Part shown: positions 16,649 to 23,765 of the stretch, piece after piece
Position numbering within the stretch: position 1 is the stretch's first letter
Layout: every line of letters begins with the position of its first letter
NCBI RefSeq assembly: GCF_900007165.1
Contig: NZ_CYGY02000037.1
Span: 1-37,907, forward strand
Reading direction: 5' to 3'
Origin: Paraburkholderia piptadeniae
Lineage (GTDB): Bacteria > Pseudomonadota > Gammaproteobacteria > Burkholderiales > Burkholderiaceae
DNA length: 37,907 nt
Made by a program: the position numbers and the translations under genes
Notes under the pieces: generated by a model
Told to the model about the DNA's origin: nothing
The model's database searches: none
What the model saw: only the letters and a program-made list of their open reading frames with translations

Positions 16649-17881
16649 ATGAACGACGAATGCGGCCTCAAGCGTCGCCACGTGCTTCATTCGCTCATGG
16701 CGAGCGGTGTCGTTGGCCTGGCAGGCGGTTGGACGAATCTCGTGCGCGCCGCCAACGCGATCACCCTTCCGTTCGAAAACGGCTTAAGGGAACTGACGAC
16801 CGACTTCCCGCAAAAGGGCGAGATGGTGCTCTTACGCAGCCGGCCGCCGTTGCTTGAGACACCGTTTTCCGTCTTCGATCAAGGGGTGTTCACACCAAAC
16901 GATCGCTTTTTCGTGCGCTGGCACCTCGCGAGCATTCCCACGCGTGTCGACGCCCGGACGTTCCGGCTGACGGTTCATGGATCGGTCGCCCGTGAACTGG
17001 ATCTCGGGCTCGATGACATCAGGAAAGGGTTTGAGCATGTCGAGCTCGCCGCCGTGAACCAGTGCGCTGGCAACTCGCGGGGATTCTTCAAGCCGCGCGT
17101 CGCCGGTGGAGAATGGGGTAACGGCGCGATGGGCAATGCGTTGTGGACGGGCGTACGCCTCAGGGACATTCTCGATCGCGCGGGCGTGAAGGCCGGGGCC
17201 GTGCAGGTTCGCTACAGAGGCCTTGATAAAGGGGTGATCGCCGCCACACCCGACTTCATCAAGGCGCTGAGCGTCGATCATGCGCGCGACGGCGAAGTCA
17301 TGGTCGCGTTCGCCATGAACGGGCAGCCGCTGCCGCTTTTGAACGGTTTCCCGTTGCGGCTCGTCGTTCCGGGTTGGTATTCGACGTACTGGGTGAAGAT
17401 GTTGAACGACATCGAGGTCATCGACACACCCGATCAGAACTTCTGGATGGCGAAGGCGTACCAGATCCCGGATACGCCGCACGCGAACGTATCCCCGGAA
17501 CAGACGGGCGTGAAGACGATCGCGATCAACCGCATGGCGCCGAGATCGTTCTTCACCAACTTCAGCGACGGCTCGGTGATCGATGTGGGCGCAACGCAAA
17601 CGGTGCGCGGCATCGCATTCGGTGGCGATACGGGCGTAAGCAAGGTGCTCTTTTCCTCGAATGGCGGAGCGTCGTGGTCAACGGCTAGCCTCGGCCGCGA
17701 CTTCGGCAAGTTCAGCTTCCGCCGCTGGGAGGCGCGTTTCATGCCTCGGAATGCCGGGCAACACGTGCTGAAGGTGAAAGCGATCAACAACAAGGGCGAG
17801 GCACAGCCGGACGAGCCGAACTGGAATCCCGGCGGCTATATGCGCAATCTGGTTGAATCGCTAACGGTTGTCGCAGCATGA
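16649..17881 (+). CDS. sorA: Periplasmic sulfite dehydrogenase, molybdenum-cofactor subunit (SorA-like)
   Basis: This 410-residue protein belongs to the sulfite oxidase family. A Tat-type leader is visible (LKRRHVLHSLMASGVVGLAG, twin Arg at the start of the hydrophobic run), so it is exported folded with its molybdopterin. The Moco-ligating Cys lies in AAVNQCAGNSRGFF; LRLVVPGWYSTYWVKML and the C-terminal Ig-like dimerisation region (VRGIAFGGDTGVSKVLFSSN, GEAQPDEPNWNPGGY) are typical. The length matches SorA of Starkeya novella. It would oxidise sulfite to sulfate and pass electrons to the cytochrome c encoded 10 bases downstream. AGGGGAG (16636-16642) precedes the ATG. A SoxC-type role is less likely without sox genes nearby. 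Confidence 0.88.
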   Translation: MNDECGLKRRHVLHSLMASGVVGLAGGWTNLVRAANAITLPFENGLRELTTDFPQKGEMVLLRSRPPLLETPFSVFDQGVFTPNDRFFVRWHLASIPTRVDARTFRLTVHGSVARELDLGLDDIRKGFEHVELAAVNQCAGNSRGFFKPRVAGGEWGNGAMGNALWTGVRLRDILDRAGVKAGAVQVRYRGLDKGVIAATPDFIKALSVDHARDGEVMVAFAMNGQPLPLLNGFPLRLVVPGWYSTYWVKMLNDIEVIDTPDQNFWMAKAYQIPDTPHANVSPEQTGVKTIAINRMAPRSFFTNFSDGSVIDVGATQTVRGIAFGGDTGVSKVLFSSNGGASWSTASLGRDFGKFSFRRWEARFMPRNAGQHVLKVKAINNKGEAQPDEPNWNPGGYMRNLVESLTVVAA

Positions 17882-17891
17882 GGAGAGAGCG

Positions 17892-18236
17892 ATGAGAGTG
17901 ACATCGATCGTTCTGGCCTTGTTGGCCGCAACGGGGATCGGCACGTCGTTCGCGGCTGGTCCCAACAAGCCCTCGACAAAAGCAGCTACGCAAACGGTCG
18001 AGGTTTCGCTGCCAAACGGCATATCGACTTTTCCACCCGGGCCGGGGTCCACTCTGGCCAATCAACAGTGCGTGATATGCCACTCCGTGGACATGGTGAC
18101 GCGCCAGCCGCCGCTTTCGTTTGAATCCTGGAAGGCCGAAGTTCTAAAGATGCGCGCGGTTTATGGCGCGCCGTTGCCTCCGGAACAGGTCGAGGACATC
18201 GCACGATACCTGACGAGGATCAACGGAACGCCGTAG
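17892..18236 (+). CDS. sorB: Monohaem cytochrome c subunit of sulfite dehydrogenase (SorB-like)
   Basis: The 114-residue product begins with a signal peptide (MRVTSIVLALLAATGIGTSF-AAG). It carries one haem-binding CxxCH motif (CVICHSVDMV) and a downstream Met within LKMRAVYGAPLPPEQ as candidate axial ligand, followed by the usual C-terminal helix VEDIARYLTRING. It starts 10 bases after sorA with a GGAGAG ribosome binding site, so the pair is co-transcribed. It would accept electrons from the SorA-like subunit in the periplasm and pass them to a soluble cytochrome or oxidase. Confidence 0.87.
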   Translation: MRVTSIVLALLAATGIGTSFAAGPNKPSTKAATQTVEVSLPNGISTFPPGPGSTLANQQCVICHSVDMVTRQPPLSFESWKAEVLKMRAVYGAPLPPEQVEDIARYLTRINGTP

Positions 18237-18273
18237 CGGCGCCGCAAGCGTGACGAAACCACAGCCAACCATT

Positions 18274-18301
18274 ACGGTAGTACCGACACGGTAGTACCGA
18301 C
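18274..18301. repeat. Tandem duplication of a 14-bp unit
   Basis: ACGGTAGTACCGAC occurs twice back to back (18274-18287 and 18288-18301), 38 bases after the sorB stop. It looks like a simple slippage duplication; a regulatory role is not indicated. Confidence 0.7.
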
Positions 18302-18601
18302 CGCACAGCCACTTCGGTGACGAACGTTATATCAAAACGATGCGTGCGCCGGGGTGCACCTCTACTTCCCTCCCCCGCAACGAATGTTCATCAAGGAAAA
18401 CGACGACGGCTGGTCATTGCCGTCATTCGCATATCGGCTTTGATCAGGCGACTACATGCCGCTTTCCAGACATTCGCACGTCGGGTCGTGAATGACCGGT
18501 CTCATTGAAACCGGATACGTACTTACGACCCTGAGCGGCCACACACGCATCGCCAGATACCGACACCGCGCCGCTAACGCGGCATCCGCAGAAAAGGTTG
18601 G
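18302..18601. other. Gene-poor start of the accessory zone
   Basis: No credible gene is seen. The sequence GACCGGTCTCA at 18494-18504 recurs at 21806-21816 in a similar setting, possibly a small dispersed repeat. Confidence 0.4.
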
Positions 18602-18712
18602 CTAATACTGGCCGAGCGATACGGCGAGATCCCACAAGGCAAGTACGCACAAAATTCCGATTATTGCGGCAATGAGCGCAACAAGAAAACCATCAAACCG
18701 TGGGCGCTTCAT
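18602..18712 (-). CDS. 36-residue single-span membrane protein, unknown
   Basis: From the ATG at 18712 the product begins MKRPRFDGF, has one hydrophobic segment (LVALIAAIIGILCVLALW) and ends DLAVSLGQY. The short basic N-terminus suggests N-in topology. It overlaps the end of the preceding minus-strand gene by 20 bases, which suggests co-transcription, but its ribosome binding site is weak. I do not recognise it. The membrane segment and the overlap are the only evidence that it is real. Confidence 0.45.
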   Translation of the reverse strand: MKRPRFDGFLVALIAAIIGILCVLALWDLAVSLGQY

Positions 18713-19001
18713 CTGCGTGCTCGGAACTGTTGCCCGCGATCCGTCTCCGCGATGGAGTCGACAGGATCGAATCAATGAATGTGTGCGCTCGACCCTCCCC
18801 GTACCTGAATGCCTCTTGCTCAGTAAGAAAGTCGAACCGTTCTGGAAAACTTGCAAGCACTTGATCTGGATTACCAGGCGAAGAAATCAACCACGACACG
18901 CGGTAGCGCCGACATATGCCACCGAACGCATGCCACCTTGCTGGCGTGACGTCGACTTCAATATTGCAACCGCGATATGACGCATAGGACTTGGTGACCA
19001 T
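18693..19001 (-). CDS. Small conserved-looking hypothetical protein (102 residues)
   Basis: The ATG at 19001 follows a good GAGGAAG ribosome binding site; a longer frame to 19181 is not needed. The product begins MVTKSYASYRGCNIEVDVTP, continues with ICRRYRVSWLISSPG and VLASFPERFDFLTEQEAFRY, and ends in a basic tail. The mix of charged and aromatic residues, unlike the arginine-rich shadow frames around it, argues for a real protein. It resembles the roughly 100-residue proteins of unknown function found in many copies in Burkholderia-group genomes (often annotated as DUF6566; this is from memory and unverified). No enzymatic motif is visible. The next small gene overlaps its 3' end. Confidence 0.6.
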   Translation of the reverse strand: MVTKSYASYRGCNIEVDVTPARWHAFGGICRRYRVSWLISSPGNPDQVLASFPERFDFLTEQEAFRYGEGRAHTFIDSILSTPSRRRIAGNSSEHADEAPTV

Positions 19002-19167
19002 GGTCTTCCTCGCTACAGAAACAGCGCGAAGCGACGAGTTGCACGCATCGTCTGCTCCCACTGTCACCAGACGGTGACCCGGATAAGTGCAGCATCCGCC
19101 ATGCCGAGCGGCTCGATTTAATTCAGCCTCGATCGAGACTTTTTCTGGAATCCGTCGGCGGAATTGC

Positions 19168-19685
19168 ATGTGCGCGATCATCAGCTTTTGCGGGCAATAC
19201 CGCTATCTCCTGAAGCGGCAGGCGAATCGATGACGCCGATGAAGTCGACCTCGCGGTTCGTGAGTTCGTAATGCTCAACCCGAGCACGGCTGACGCAACA
19301 CTTGACGATCCGACGATTCGTCGCTGCCACGGCTTCGCGAAGTTATGGGCCTGCAACGGCCCCGCCGTGGCTAACCTCTACACGCTGCGCTCTACTGATC
19401 CGGCTGCACTCTGCTCGCATCCTGATCCGATCGGCCCGGACAATGACGTCTTCCTGTTGAATTTCGCGCGCGAGTGCGGCGACGTGATTTGTGCATGGGG
19501 TCGAATGCAAAGCCGGGCGCGCCGCACGCGTCGCCAGCATCCTGATTGACGCTGGAGCTCGACTGTGGTGCCTCGGCACTACGAAGGATGGCTCGCCACG
19601 TCACCCGCTTTACCTGCGCTCAGATCAGCCACTTGTCGAATGGCGCTCGGTCGCAGCATTCGCAGAGAAGGGAGATAAGGCGTGA
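19168..19685 (+). pseudogene. DUF1643 family gene broken by two frameshifts
   Basis: Three consecutive frames together rebuild one DUF1643-like protein. Frame one from the ATG at 19168 gives MCAIISFCGQYRYLLKRQ. Frame two gives EFVMLNPSTADATLDDPTIR, HGFAKLWACNGPAVANLYTL and DVICAWG. Frame three gives KAGRAARVASILIDAGARLW, CLGTTKDGSPRHPLYLRSDQ and PLVEW. The shifts fall near 19215-19250 and near 19490-19500. DUF1643 proteins (about 170 residues, LNPSTADA and CLGxTKDGxPRHPLYL signatures) are often linked to phages and islands; their function is unknown. Two separate indels indicate decay, not programmed frameshifting. Confidence 0.8.
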
Positions 19686-19689
19686 CCGA

Positions 19690-19929
19690 TCAAAAAGCCA
19701 TGGCGGCAAGCTGGAACAGCGCGCCCACACCAACGAGGGCAAAGCATGGTTTTACCAGTTTCTGGCTATGGTGCGTCACAACTCGCTTGACTCTCTGTTC
19801 CCCAATATGGTCCACAGCCCAGTCCGGATCCGGGTGGGACGCTGGCGAAAACCAGGCGGCGCCGATTCCGCCGAAAGCCATCATGGTAAGTCCGATGAAG
19901 TTCAGAACTGTGCTGATCGCGCTGATCAT
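19690..19929 (-). CDS. Small two-span membrane protein, unknown
   Basis: This 79-residue product from the ATG at 19929 has two hydrophobic segments, TVLNFIGLTMMAFGGIGAAW near the N-terminus and CFALVGVGALFQLAAMAF at the C-terminus. They flank a polar loop with DPDWAVDHIGEQRVKRVV. GGGAAAAG-like purines (GGGAAAAG at 19931-19938 on the minus strand) precede the start. Such two-helix proteins are frequent in Burkholderia prophages and islands. I cannot name a function. It is nested between a decayed DUF1643 gene and another small phage-like gene. Confidence 0.55.
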   Translation of the reverse strand: MISAISTVLNFIGLTMMAFGGIGAAWFSPASHPDPDWAVDHIGEQRVKRVVTHHSQKLVKPCFALVGVGALFQLAAMAF

Positions 19930-19982
19930 GGTCTTTTCCCAGAATTATTCGCGAGGAGTTCTAGTATGAACGCGATCTGCTA

Positions 19983-20198
19983 GTGCAATTGCTGAACCTT
20001 GACGCGGAAATAAAGCAAGTCAAGGAATGGCTTGCGATAAACGCCACAATGGCGAATGACTTTTTCCTGATGCCGGCCAAGACGCATCTAGCCGGCTGCG
20101 AGGCTCGGCGGCAGAAGATCGCGAAAGCGCTAAAAGACGGGCGCCGCGCAGTCGACTCAATGGAACACAAGTCTACTTATCAGATGCCAATCATCTGA
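19983..20198 (+). CDS. Small coiled-coil-type hypothetical protein, start probably damaged
   Basis: From the GTG at 19983 the 71-residue product starts MQLLNLDAEIKQVKEWLAIN and continues ATMANDFFLMPAKTHLAGCE, then ARRQKIAKALKDGRR, an amphipathic helical composition. A good GAGGAG site (19953-19958) and an ATG at 19966 lie just upstream but read only MNAIC and stop. One added base after that ATG would give MKRDLLVQLLNLDAEIK in the same frame, so I infer that the original start was at 19966 and was lost by a one-base deletion. The gene may still start at the GTG, but without a ribosome binding site at the right spacing. Function is not recognised. Confidence 0.45.
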   Translation: MQLLNLDAEIKQVKEWLAINATMANDFFLMPAKTHLAGCEARRQKIAKALKDGRRAVDSMEHKSTYQMPII

Positions 20199-20935
20199 AG
20201 AAGATTTGCTCGCCCATAGCTAGTTCCTGCACCGGGCACATCGACTCGTTTTCAACGACGTCGAGACCCGCTGTGCGCCAGGTACAACAACGCGTCTGCG
20301 CTGGGCCAGGATGCTGGATCGGCTCTGTCGCCACCTTGTGAGATTAGAGTTCGTATCAACAATCCGGCGTCGTGAATGGTCGCGTTCGAGCGCTGGCCCG
20401 AGGATGAGTCGCTTCCGCTATATCTCGATTCGGACGCCGACCATAGGTTGCAGGAGTGGATGGTGCCAACCGTGACAGACGACGCGCAATTACTGCGCAA
20501 CCGGGCAATTGTGGCGTACTTTCCAGGCCGCGGAACAAGAGCGGCCGGATACGCAACGGCAGCACGTTGTTGTCGACGATGTACGTCCGCATGTTGACGT
20601 CCCGAAGCGGTCCTCGCGAGTCCAGGAATGTGACGCTACCAGCGTTTTCTCATCCTGCATTGATGGCCTGGAAAGAGACGAACACCCAGGAGGCGGATCA
20701 CTCGCTACTTTTCCCCCGCGCCCGAGGTGGCACGTCTATCAATGATGTGTTGTCAGGGTTGGTCATGGTGGCGACCGCTTTCGCGTTCCGCCCGTTAGGC
20801 GACCAGGTCGCGCCACAAGAAGAGGCGACGGCCACGGAACGATCGTGCAGTATGTGGACGGCATTATGGTCGTCACAGCGCAATATCAACCAGGCCAGGG
20901 TCGCGGCAACAGATGGCGTGATATCTTTTAAAAGT
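20199..20935. other. Long stretch without a recognisable gene
   Basis: Short frames only. One plus-strand frame from 20376 begins MVAFERWPEDESLPLYLDSD, which has balanced composition, but it lacks a ribosome binding site and loses protein-like character after about 55 codons. It could be a remnant. The region looks like decayed island DNA. Confidence 0.35.
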
Positions 20936-21082
20936 TGATCAAAAAGGCCTCCAAACCTTTGATCACTTACCTCCTGGAAGGCAGGTGGGTCGGGTGAGCA
21001 GTCCGGCGTTGCTATAGCAACCCCTGGGTGCTCATCCCGGGCGAGAGCACACAGCCCTCCCCCAGCCCGCAAGGAGGTATAG
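20936..21082 (+). promoter_or_regulatory. Highly structured leader upstream of a small membrane protein
   Basis: Several inverted repeats follow one another: TGATCAAA/TTTGATCA (20936-20965), a perfect 14-bp palindrome GTTGCTATAGCAAC (21008-21021) and GTGCTC/GAGCAC (21028-21050). CCTCC at 21056-21060 can pair with the GGAGG of the ribosome binding site at 21073-21077. This arrangement suggests operator sites plus an RNA leader that can hide the translation start. The regulatory meaning is inference. Confidence 0.45.
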
Positions 21083-21346
21083 ATGGAGAAGCGGAAAAGC
21101 AAAGGCAGGCTGTTTCGGAAAGCAGAAACGGTTTTTCGGACCATCTTGAAGGTCCTGAGAGTGGTAGTCTGGATCTTGACTATCCTCTCCCTGATTGCTA
21201 CGGCGGTCGTGAAGGCGGAGACGTTCCTGGGAAAGGCGGACACCATCTGGCACGACATGCACCACGATGCAATCGATACTGGCTCCAGGGAACCAGTACA
21301 GCACGCGACGACTAAAGATTCTCGTTCGAGGACTTCGCCCCGATAG
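21083..21346 (+). CDS. Small basic single-span membrane protein, toxin-like architecture, unknown
   Basis: The ATG at 21083 has the best ribosome binding site in the accessory zone (AAGGAGGT, 21071-21078). The 87-residue product starts with a very basic segment (MEKRKSKGRLFRKAETVFR), then one transmembrane helix (ILKVLRVVVWILTILSLIA), then a polar tail containing WHDMHHDAIDTGSREP. A hairpin at 21328-21356 overlaps its 3' end. The basic N-terminus, single helix and occluded translation start resemble type I toxins or small holin-like phage proteins, but I recognise no family. It may equally be a membrane accessory protein of a lost prophage. Confidence 0.6.
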   Translation: MEKRKSKGRLFRKAETVFRTILKVLRVVVWILTILSLIATAVVKAETFLGKADTIWHDMHHDAIDTGSREPVQHATTKDSRSRTSPR

Positions 21347-21356
21347 GGGTGTCCTC
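21328..21356 (+). terminator. Hairpin overlapping the end of the small membrane protein gene
   Basis: GAGGAC (21328-21333) pairs with GTCCTC (21351-21356), with an inner CCCC/GGGG stem around GATA. No T-tract follows, so its terminator activity is uncertain. Confidence 0.4.
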
Positions 21357-21440
21357 CCGGCTCCAGGTGATCGGCAAGCCTGACGCCGGTTCAAGCAGAT
21401 AGGGTGCGCAACCTGTCTGCTCCCGCGCCCAATGCAGCAT

Positions 21441-21480
21441 CGGAGACTGCCCGCCCTAAGGAGACGGCGTGCAGTCTCCG
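21441..21480 (+). promoter_or_regulatory. 10-bp stem enclosing a ribosome binding site and GTG start
   Basis: CGGAGACTGC (21441-21450) and GCAGTCTCCG (21471-21480) are perfect inverted repeats. The loop contains TAAGGAGA and the GTG at 21469 lies at the base of the stem. If transcribed, the structure would place a strong ribosome binding site in a loop. Confidence 0.4.
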
Positions 21481-21687
21481 TTCATCCCACACCGGCGTAT
21501 TTCGATTGACCAGATTGCACGCGCGGGATGCGTCGCCACCAGAGCGCGCGTCGCCGCCAGGTCACTACGCGATGGGAATGCACGCCTCGCTGGTCGTCGC
21601 GCGCCAGAGGGCATCTGCCTCACGTCGGTGCTCTCAATCTCTTCGATGCCCATGTCGGTCGCGCATCATGAAATCGGACGTCTCTAA
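21469..21687 (+). CDS. Doubtful small ORF behind a strong ribosome binding site
   Basis: The GTG at 21469 follows AAGGAG with 5 bases spacing. The 72-residue frame starts MQSPFIPHRRISIDQIARAG and then becomes arginine/alanine-rich (CVATRARVAARSLRDGNARL), which is common for shadow frames in this genome. I recognise nothing in it. It could be the start of a gene that was frameshifted early. The only support is the ribosome binding site and the hairpin around it. Confidence 0.25.
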   Translation: MQSPFIPHRRISIDQIARAGCVATRARVAARSLRDGNARLAGRRAPEGICLTSVLSISSMPMSVAHHEIGRL

Positions 21688-22260
21688 GGATTCCGATACG
21701 ACAGTCCGCGGAGGCCGGCGCATGCGACATGCGCGCTCCACGCACAAATGACCGTTGTCAAGGTGTAGGCCACACTTGCCCATCCCACAAGTCCGTCGTT
21801 TGAACGACCGGTCTCAAACCTGCCGGATATCCGAGGAAAGCATCTCGGGCTCGGTCATTCGACCATCGGCGGTTGGGCGTTGATTAAACGCTTGTAGCCG
21901 CGCGCTTGCTCCACTTCAGTCCGCCATCAGTTTGAAGGCGAAGCGGTTGAAAGCGCACTCGGCAAACTGCTCAATGAGCGTACGATACGCGCGGTGCGTC
22001 TCTCCGCGGCCGGAGATCGTAGAAGCGCGTGTACCTACCCCACAGTTTGCGGCAGCACTTTTCGCCGCGCCTTTGATCTTGCGGACCGTGACGGTCATCG
22101 GGTCGGCCTCGTCTTTTCGATACGTGAGGGGCGGTGAAGCGCGCCGCTTCGCAATGCACCCCAACCTGACGTCTGGTGTACGGCGATGCCACGAAGCACA
22201 CGGCGGATCGCCTAAACTACAGAACCAGCGGACGCGGCCATTCCCGCGCCGCTACCCGAC
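21688..22260. other. Gene-poor stretch before the MoaD-like gene
   Basis: No frame is convincing. A minus-strand frame near 21916-22010 ends with THRAYRTLIEQFAECAFNRF, which looks protein-like but is not recognised and may be a remnant. The promoter of the following pair of genes should lie in its last 150 bases. Confidence 0.35.
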
Positions 22261-22530
22261 ATGGCGCACATCTTCTTCGCTGCTTCGATTCAGCGGCATA
22301 TTGCAACGCCCGAGCGAGAGGTCGATGCGCGCACGCTCGGCGAAGCGCTCGAGGCGGTCTTTACCGTGCAACCTCGACTGCGTGGCTACATACTTGACGA
22401 CCAGGGCTCACTGCGGCGGCATCTCGCGGTGTTTGTCGACGGCCGACCGGTGCGCGACCGACAACAACTGTCCGATGCGCTCGGCGAGGAAAGCCGGGTT
22501 TACGTCGTGCAGGCGCTGTCGGGTGGATAG
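22261..22530 (+). CDS. MoaD/ThiS-family ubiquitin-like protein
   Basis: This 89-residue protein has the beta-grasp pattern of small sulfur carriers: an N-terminal strand (MAHIFFAASIQRHI), VDARTLGEALEAVFTVQPRL, a middle strand DDQGSLRRHLAVFVDGRPV and the C-terminus RVYVVQALSGG ending in Gly-Gly. In MoaD and ThiS the terminal Gly-Gly is adenylated and thiocarboxylated. No MoaE, MoeB or ThiF-like gene is next to it. Instead a BNR/beta-propeller protein follows 74 bases later, and I recall this pairing from many actinobacterial and beta-proteobacterial genomes, so the carrier may serve an unknown pathway with its neighbour. No clear ribosome binding site precedes the ATG. Confidence 0.8.
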   Translation: MAHIFFAASIQRHIATPEREVDARTLGEALEAVFTVQPRLRGYILDDQGSLRRHLAVFVDGRPVRDRQQLSDALGEESRVYVVQALSGG

Positions 22531-22604
22531 GCGGGTTCCATCCGTACCCGAGCTCCCAGAGTGAGCACTGAAGCGCCAACTCCCGCCGACAGGAGACACT
22601 CGAC

Positions 22605-23765
22605 ATGAGCGATCGATTGCTTGTCGCAACCCGCAAGGGTCTGTTCGTTCTGAAATCCGATGGCAAGGGCAGTTGGAAGTTCGGTGAGCCGTATTTCGCC
22701 GGCGAGCCGGTGAGTATGGTGCTGCCCGATCCGCGCGACGGATCACTTTATGCTGCGCTCAATCTCGGCCACTTCGGCGTGAAGCTGCATCGCCGGCGCG
22801 CGGGCATGACCGACTGGGAAGAGTGCGCGGTCCCCGTCTACCCGCCGCAGCCTGCCGAGGAGACGCGCACCGGCGACGGCGCGAGCGTGAGTGCAGACAC
22901 CGGCGCGCACAATGCGAGCGCCGGCGCGCCCAGCCCACCGATCCCTGCCTGGACGCTTCAGCAAATCTGGTCGCTCGAAACCGGCGGTCCAGACGAGCCG
23001 GGCGTCTTGTGGGCCGGCACGATTCCAGGCGGGCTTTTCCGTTCCAATGATGGCGGCGACACATGGGTGCTCAACCGCGCGCTGTGGGATCGCCCGGAGC
23101 GCCGCGAATGGTTCGGAGGCGGCTATGACGCCCCGGGCATCCATTCCATAATGGTCGATCCGCGCGACAGCCGGCACGTGACGATCGGTGTGTCGTGCGG
23201 CGGCGTCTGGCAAACGCCCGACGGCGGCGCCACCTGGCGCGTGACCGCCGACGGCATGGAGGCCGACTACATGCCGCCGGAGCGGCGCGGCGATGCCAAC
23301 GTGCAAGACCCGCACCGCGTCGTGCAATGCGCGGCAAACCCGGATGCGCTGTGGACGCAGCATCACTGCGCAATCTTCCGCTCGACCGACGGCGCGGCGC
23401 ACTGGCAGCGGATCGAAGCGCAGCCATCGAGCTTCGGCTTCGCGGTTGCCGTGCATCCGCGCGAGCCGGACACCGCGTGGTTCGTGCCCGCCGTGAAAGA
23501 CCAGTGCCGCATCCCGGTGGACGGCCGGTTGCTCGTCACGCGCACACGCGACAGCGGCCGCACGTTCGAGCGTTTCTCGAACGGGCTGCCGCCTGCACCG
23601 GCGTATGACCTCGTGTATCGGCACGGGCTCGCTGTGGATGACTCCGGCATACACCTCGCGATGGGGTCGACCACTGGCGCGCTATGGACGTCCGACGACG
23701 GCGGCGAAAGCTGGCATTTGCTTTCAGCGCATTTGCCGCCTGTTTATTGTGTCCGGTTTGGATGA
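22605..23765 (+). CDS. BNR/sialidase-fold beta-propeller protein (exo-alpha-sialidase-like, unknown substrate)
   Basis: The 386-residue protein starts MSDRLLVATRKGLFVLKSDG after a CAGGAG ribosome binding site. It contains repeated Asp-box-type motifs typical of sialidase/BNR and VPS10-like propellers: SNDGGDTWV, TPDGGATWRV, STDGAAHWQR, TRDSGRTFERF and TSDDGGESWHLL. It has no signal peptide, so it is probably cytoplasmic, unlike secreted sialidases, and I see no sialidase catalytic arginine triad. The gene directly follows a MoaD/ThiS-like gene and is likely co-transcribed. A disordered Ala/Gly/Thr-rich insert lies around residues 88-112. Function unknown; annotation as a glycosyl hydrolase would be over-interpretation. 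Confidence 0.82.
   Translation: MSDRLLVATRKGLFVLKSDGKGSWKFGEPYFAGEPVSMVLPDPRDGSLYAALNLGHFGVKLHRRRAGMTDWEECAVPVYPPQPAEETRTGDGASVSADTGAHNASAGAPSPPIPAWTLQQIWSLETGGPDEPGVLWAGTIPGGLFRSNDGGDTWVLNRALWDRPERREWFGGGYDAPGIHSIMVDPRDSRHVTIGVSCGGVWQTPDGGATWRVTADGMEADYMPPERRGDANVQDPHRVVQCAANPDALWTQHHCAIFRSTDGAAHWQRIEAQPSSFGFAVAVHPREPDTAWFVPAVKDQCRIPVDGRLLVTRTRDSGRTFERFSNGLPPAPAYDLVYRHGLAVDDSGIHLAMGSTTGALWTSDDGGESWHLLSAHLPPVYCVRFG

Noticed and set aside
16649..18236. SoxCD reading of the sulfite dehydrogenase pair
   Set aside because: No sox genes are nearby, and the single-haem small partner directly after the Moco subunit fits SorAB better.
20376..20597. Plus-strand frame starting MVAFERWPEDESLPLYL
   Set aside because: No ribosome binding site, and the composition changes to a shadow-like Arg/Cys-rich tail; no family recognised.
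20698..21258. 186-residue minus-strand frame across the structured leader
   Set aside because: It runs opposite a frame with a perfect ribosome binding site and has no motifs or own start signal.
18494..21816. GACCGGTCTCA at 18494-18504 and 21806-21816 as a repeat family
   Set aside because: Only 11 bases are shared and flanks differ; two copies are not enough to call an element, though it is noted in the region entry.
18237..22260. Possible CRISPR array or prophage core in the gene-poor zone
   Set aside because: No regularly spaced repeats were seen, and no capsid, terminase, tail or replication genes are recognisable; only small or broken genes remain.
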